Position numbers and translations under genes: made by a program. Of a stretch of 64,000 nt of DNA, positions 62,491 to 64,000 are shown one piece after another. Source of the DNA: CAWUKV01 sp963923025 (GTDB lineage: Bacteria; Cyanobacteriota; Cyanobacteriia; Phormidesmidales; Phormidesmidaceae); NCBI GenBank assembly GCA_963923025.1, contig CAWUKV010000003.1, positions 1-64,000 on the forward strand, read 5' to 3'. The notes under the pieces were generated by a model that had not been told where the DNA came from, made no database searches, and saw only the letters and a program-made list of their open reading frames with translations. The stretch's first letter is position 1; each line of letters begins with the position of its first letter.

Positions 62491-63252
62491 ATGCTTCAGT
62501 CGTTCCAGGTCGATGCACTGCAGGTCGAGGTCTACGCCACCAAGGCCGAACTCGATGCAGCGGCATCAGACCATGTGATTCACACCCTCAAAGCCGCAAC
62601 ACTGCAAAGCCTTGCGGCGGTTGTCTTTGCCACGGGCAGTACACCGCTAGGGCTGCTACAGCACCTGCGGGACCGGCAGGCCGAAGTGGACTGGACTCAA
62701 GTTGTTGGTCTGCATTTAGATGAGTACTTGGGCATCAGCCCTACCCACCCGGCCAGCTTCCAACACTACCTGCGAGAACAGGTCGGGGCAGTACTGCCGT
62801 TTCATGCCTTCTATTACTTAAACAGCCAAGCCCTAGAACCGATTACCGAGTGCGATCGCTACACCAACCTCATCAAAACTCATGCCCCCGACCTGTGCAT
62901 ACTCGGCATCGGCAACAACGGCCACCTAGCCTTCAACGATCCTGCTGTGGCAAATCCCTACGACTCCCGCTGGGTCAAGCTCGTCCAGCTCGACGAAAAA
63001 AACCGACAGCAGCAGTTCCAGTCCGGCCATTTCTCGACCCTTGAACAGGTCCCACAGTATGCCTACACGCTGACGATGCCCGCCATTTTTTCCACTGGGA
63101 AACGACTCTGCCTAGCCAAAGGCGAACGCAAAGCCGCCATCGTCCAGCAACTGCTACAGGGCTCTGTCAATACCGCCTGTCCCGCCAGCTTCCTGCGACA
63201 CCAGCCCGGCACGCGCCTATTCCTCGATACCGCTGCCGCATCCGAGCTGTAA
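62491..63252 (+). CDS. nagB: Glucosamine-6-phosphate deaminase
   Basis: 253 residues. Sugar-phosphate isomerase fold with VFATGSTPLGLLQHL, VGLHLDEYLG (catalytic Asp region), CILGIGNNGHLAFNDPA (His) and the LTMPAIFSTGKRLCLAKGE block. It converts glucosamine-6-P to fructose-6-P and ammonia. ATG 62491 is used; the frame extends to TTG 62455, which lies in the tandem repeat. Divergent from the UPF0182 gene, convergent with speA. Confidence 0.92.
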   Translation: MLQSFQVDALQVEVYATKAELDAAASDHVIHTLKAATLQSLAAVVFATGSTPLGLLQHLRDRQAEVDWTQVVGLHLDEYLGISPTHPASFQHYLREQVGAVLPFHAFYYLNSQALEPITECDRYTNLIKTHAPDLCILGIGNNGHLAFNDPAVANPYDSRWVKLVQLDEKNRQQQFQSGHFSTLEQVPQYAYTLTMPAIFSTGKRLCLAKGERKAAIVQQLLQGSVNTACPASFLRHQPGTRLFLDTAAASEL

Positions 63253-63353
63253 AAGCACCACGTCTTTGACCTGAACAGTGCTGTCGCGATCGCAATACCT
63301 CCAACCCTAGAGCGACCCTTCTGCCTTTCCCCCTTCGCCTTTCCCCCTTCCCC

Positions 63354-64000
63354 TCACTCCGTTCCCGACATCCCTGCTAAATACGTGTATTGCCCCATAC
63401 TCGTCTCGTAGTGCTGAAGCAGCAACCGCGCCTCATCAAGGGTAATCGTGTCCTCCTGCAATGCCGCCTCCGACCGCCGCCGAATTTGCTCGATCAGGTC
63501 TTCGGCGTCGTACTGCACATAGCTCAGCACCTCCTGCATGGTGTCACCCTTCACCACATGCTCTACTCGGTAGCCCCGGGGGGTGAGGTGAATGTGAACG
63601 GTATGGGTATCGCCAAACAGATTGTGCAAATTGCCCATCGTTTCCTGATACGCCCCGTTGAGGAACATTCCCAAGTAGTAGGGCTCACCGGGTATAAACG
63701 GGTGCAGCTCCAGGGCCGACTTTACGTCATGCAGGTCGATAAACTGATCAATTTTGCCGTCGCTATCACAGGTCAGGTCTGCCAGAATGCCTCGGCAGGT
63801 GGGCTCCTCGTCTAGCCGATGAATCGGCATGACGGGAAATAGCTGACCAATGGCCCAACTATCCGGCGCAGACTGAAATACAGAGAGATTGGCCATGTAG
63901 GTCAACGCCATAATCTGCTGCAAGCCTTCCAGATCGTCCGGCACGTAGTCCTCCTGACGGACAACATCCATAATCTTCTGGCAGCAGGCCCAAAACAGCG
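63354..64000 (-). CDS. speA: Biosynthetic arginine decarboxylase (C-terminal part)
   Basis: The frame is open to the right edge (the translation there is LFWACCQKIMDVVRQEDYVP), so the N-terminal two-thirds, with the PLP-barrel domain, lies outside. The visible part is the C-terminus of SpeA: QSAPDSWAIGQLFPVMPIHR, EEPTCRGILADLTCDSDGKI, LGMFLNGAYQETMGNLHNLFG and VVKGDTMQEVLSYVQYD. The enzyme makes agmatine from arginine for polyamines. Convergent with nagB over a pyrimidine tract. Confidence 0.92.
   Translation of the reverse strand, partial: LFWACCQKIMDVVRQEDYVPDDLEGLQQIMALTYMANLSVFQSAPDSWAIGQLFPVMPIHRLDEEPTCRGILADLTCDSDGKIDQFIDLHDVKSALELHPFIPGEPYYLGMFLNGAYQETMGNLHNLFGDTHTVHIHLTPRGYRVEHVVKGDTMQEVLSYVQYDAEDLIEQIRRRSEAALQEDTITLDEARLLLQHYETSMGQYTYLAGMSGTE

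Overview
This 64 kb window is chromosomal DNA of a cyanobacterium. The GC content looks to be a little over 50% by eye. The HIP1 octamer GCGATCGC recurs at least 35 times. Several genes belong to families found mainly in cyanobacteria (DUF3153, DUF3318, a UbiA-type prenyltransferase for plastoquinone, XisI, the purC-bamA-lpxC-fabZ-lpxA-lpxB order). A filamentous Leptolyngbya/Nodosilinea-like lineage would fit, but no marker here fixes the genus. No rRNA, tRNA or CRISPR array was found.

Layout. 1-8 kb: the 5' part of a sugar-type ABC solute-binding lipoprotein (running off the left edge), an MscS channel, an AcnA-type aconitase, and an ExbB-ExbD-guanine deaminase operon. 8-15 kb: an outer-membrane biogenesis cluster on the minus strand (bamA, lpxC, fabZ, lpxA, lpxB) preceded by purC. 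15-20 kb: a GAF/class III nucleotide cyclase and lysS. 20-24.5 kb: an NAD gene set (pncB, nadD, nrtR, nadE) with a palindrome at the pncB start that is a good NrtR operator candidate. 25-33 kb: a plastoquinone prenyltransferase, small and hypothetical proteins, and an overlapping TPR / DUF3153 lipoprotein / UPF0182 operon. 33-36.7 kb: a possible leader ORF, an orphan NMT1-type binding protein, a Rieske oxygenase, and a divergent SRPBCC/MarR pair. 36.7-40.7 kb: an RTX protein built of three 152-residue units, then an anti-sigma factor and its ECF sigma factor. 40.7-44.3 kb: an accessory patch of repeats, a broken IS3-family element, a truncated IS66 transposase and an xisI relic. 44-64 kb: housekeeping genes (LD-carboxypeptidase, rhomboid, SPFH, rlmN, uvrC, response regulator, aminotransferase, DMT transporter, dus, DUF3318, glycosyltransferase, a second UPF0182 gene, nagB) and the 3' part of speA at the right edge.

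The genes act mostly in local groups. The Lpx/FabZ/BamA set makes lipid A precursors and inserts outer-membrane proteins. The NAD set converts nicotinate to NAD under a probable NrtR repressor. The sigma/anti-sigma pair is a self-contained signalling unit. The DUF3153/UPF0182 operon looks like an envelope complex of unknown role.

The least explained material is in the spaces between genes. There is a dispersed hairpin repeat of about 70 bp in four copies. Its outer stem differs between copies with matching changes on both arms; one copy supplies the stop codon of guaD and another interrupts a transposase. There is also a two-copy, MITE-like nested inverted repeat of about 110 bp, a predicted pseudoknot after the first UPF0182 gene, a 47-nt hairpin before rlmN, and two short ORFs with strong Shine-Dalgarno sequences that are easy to miss.
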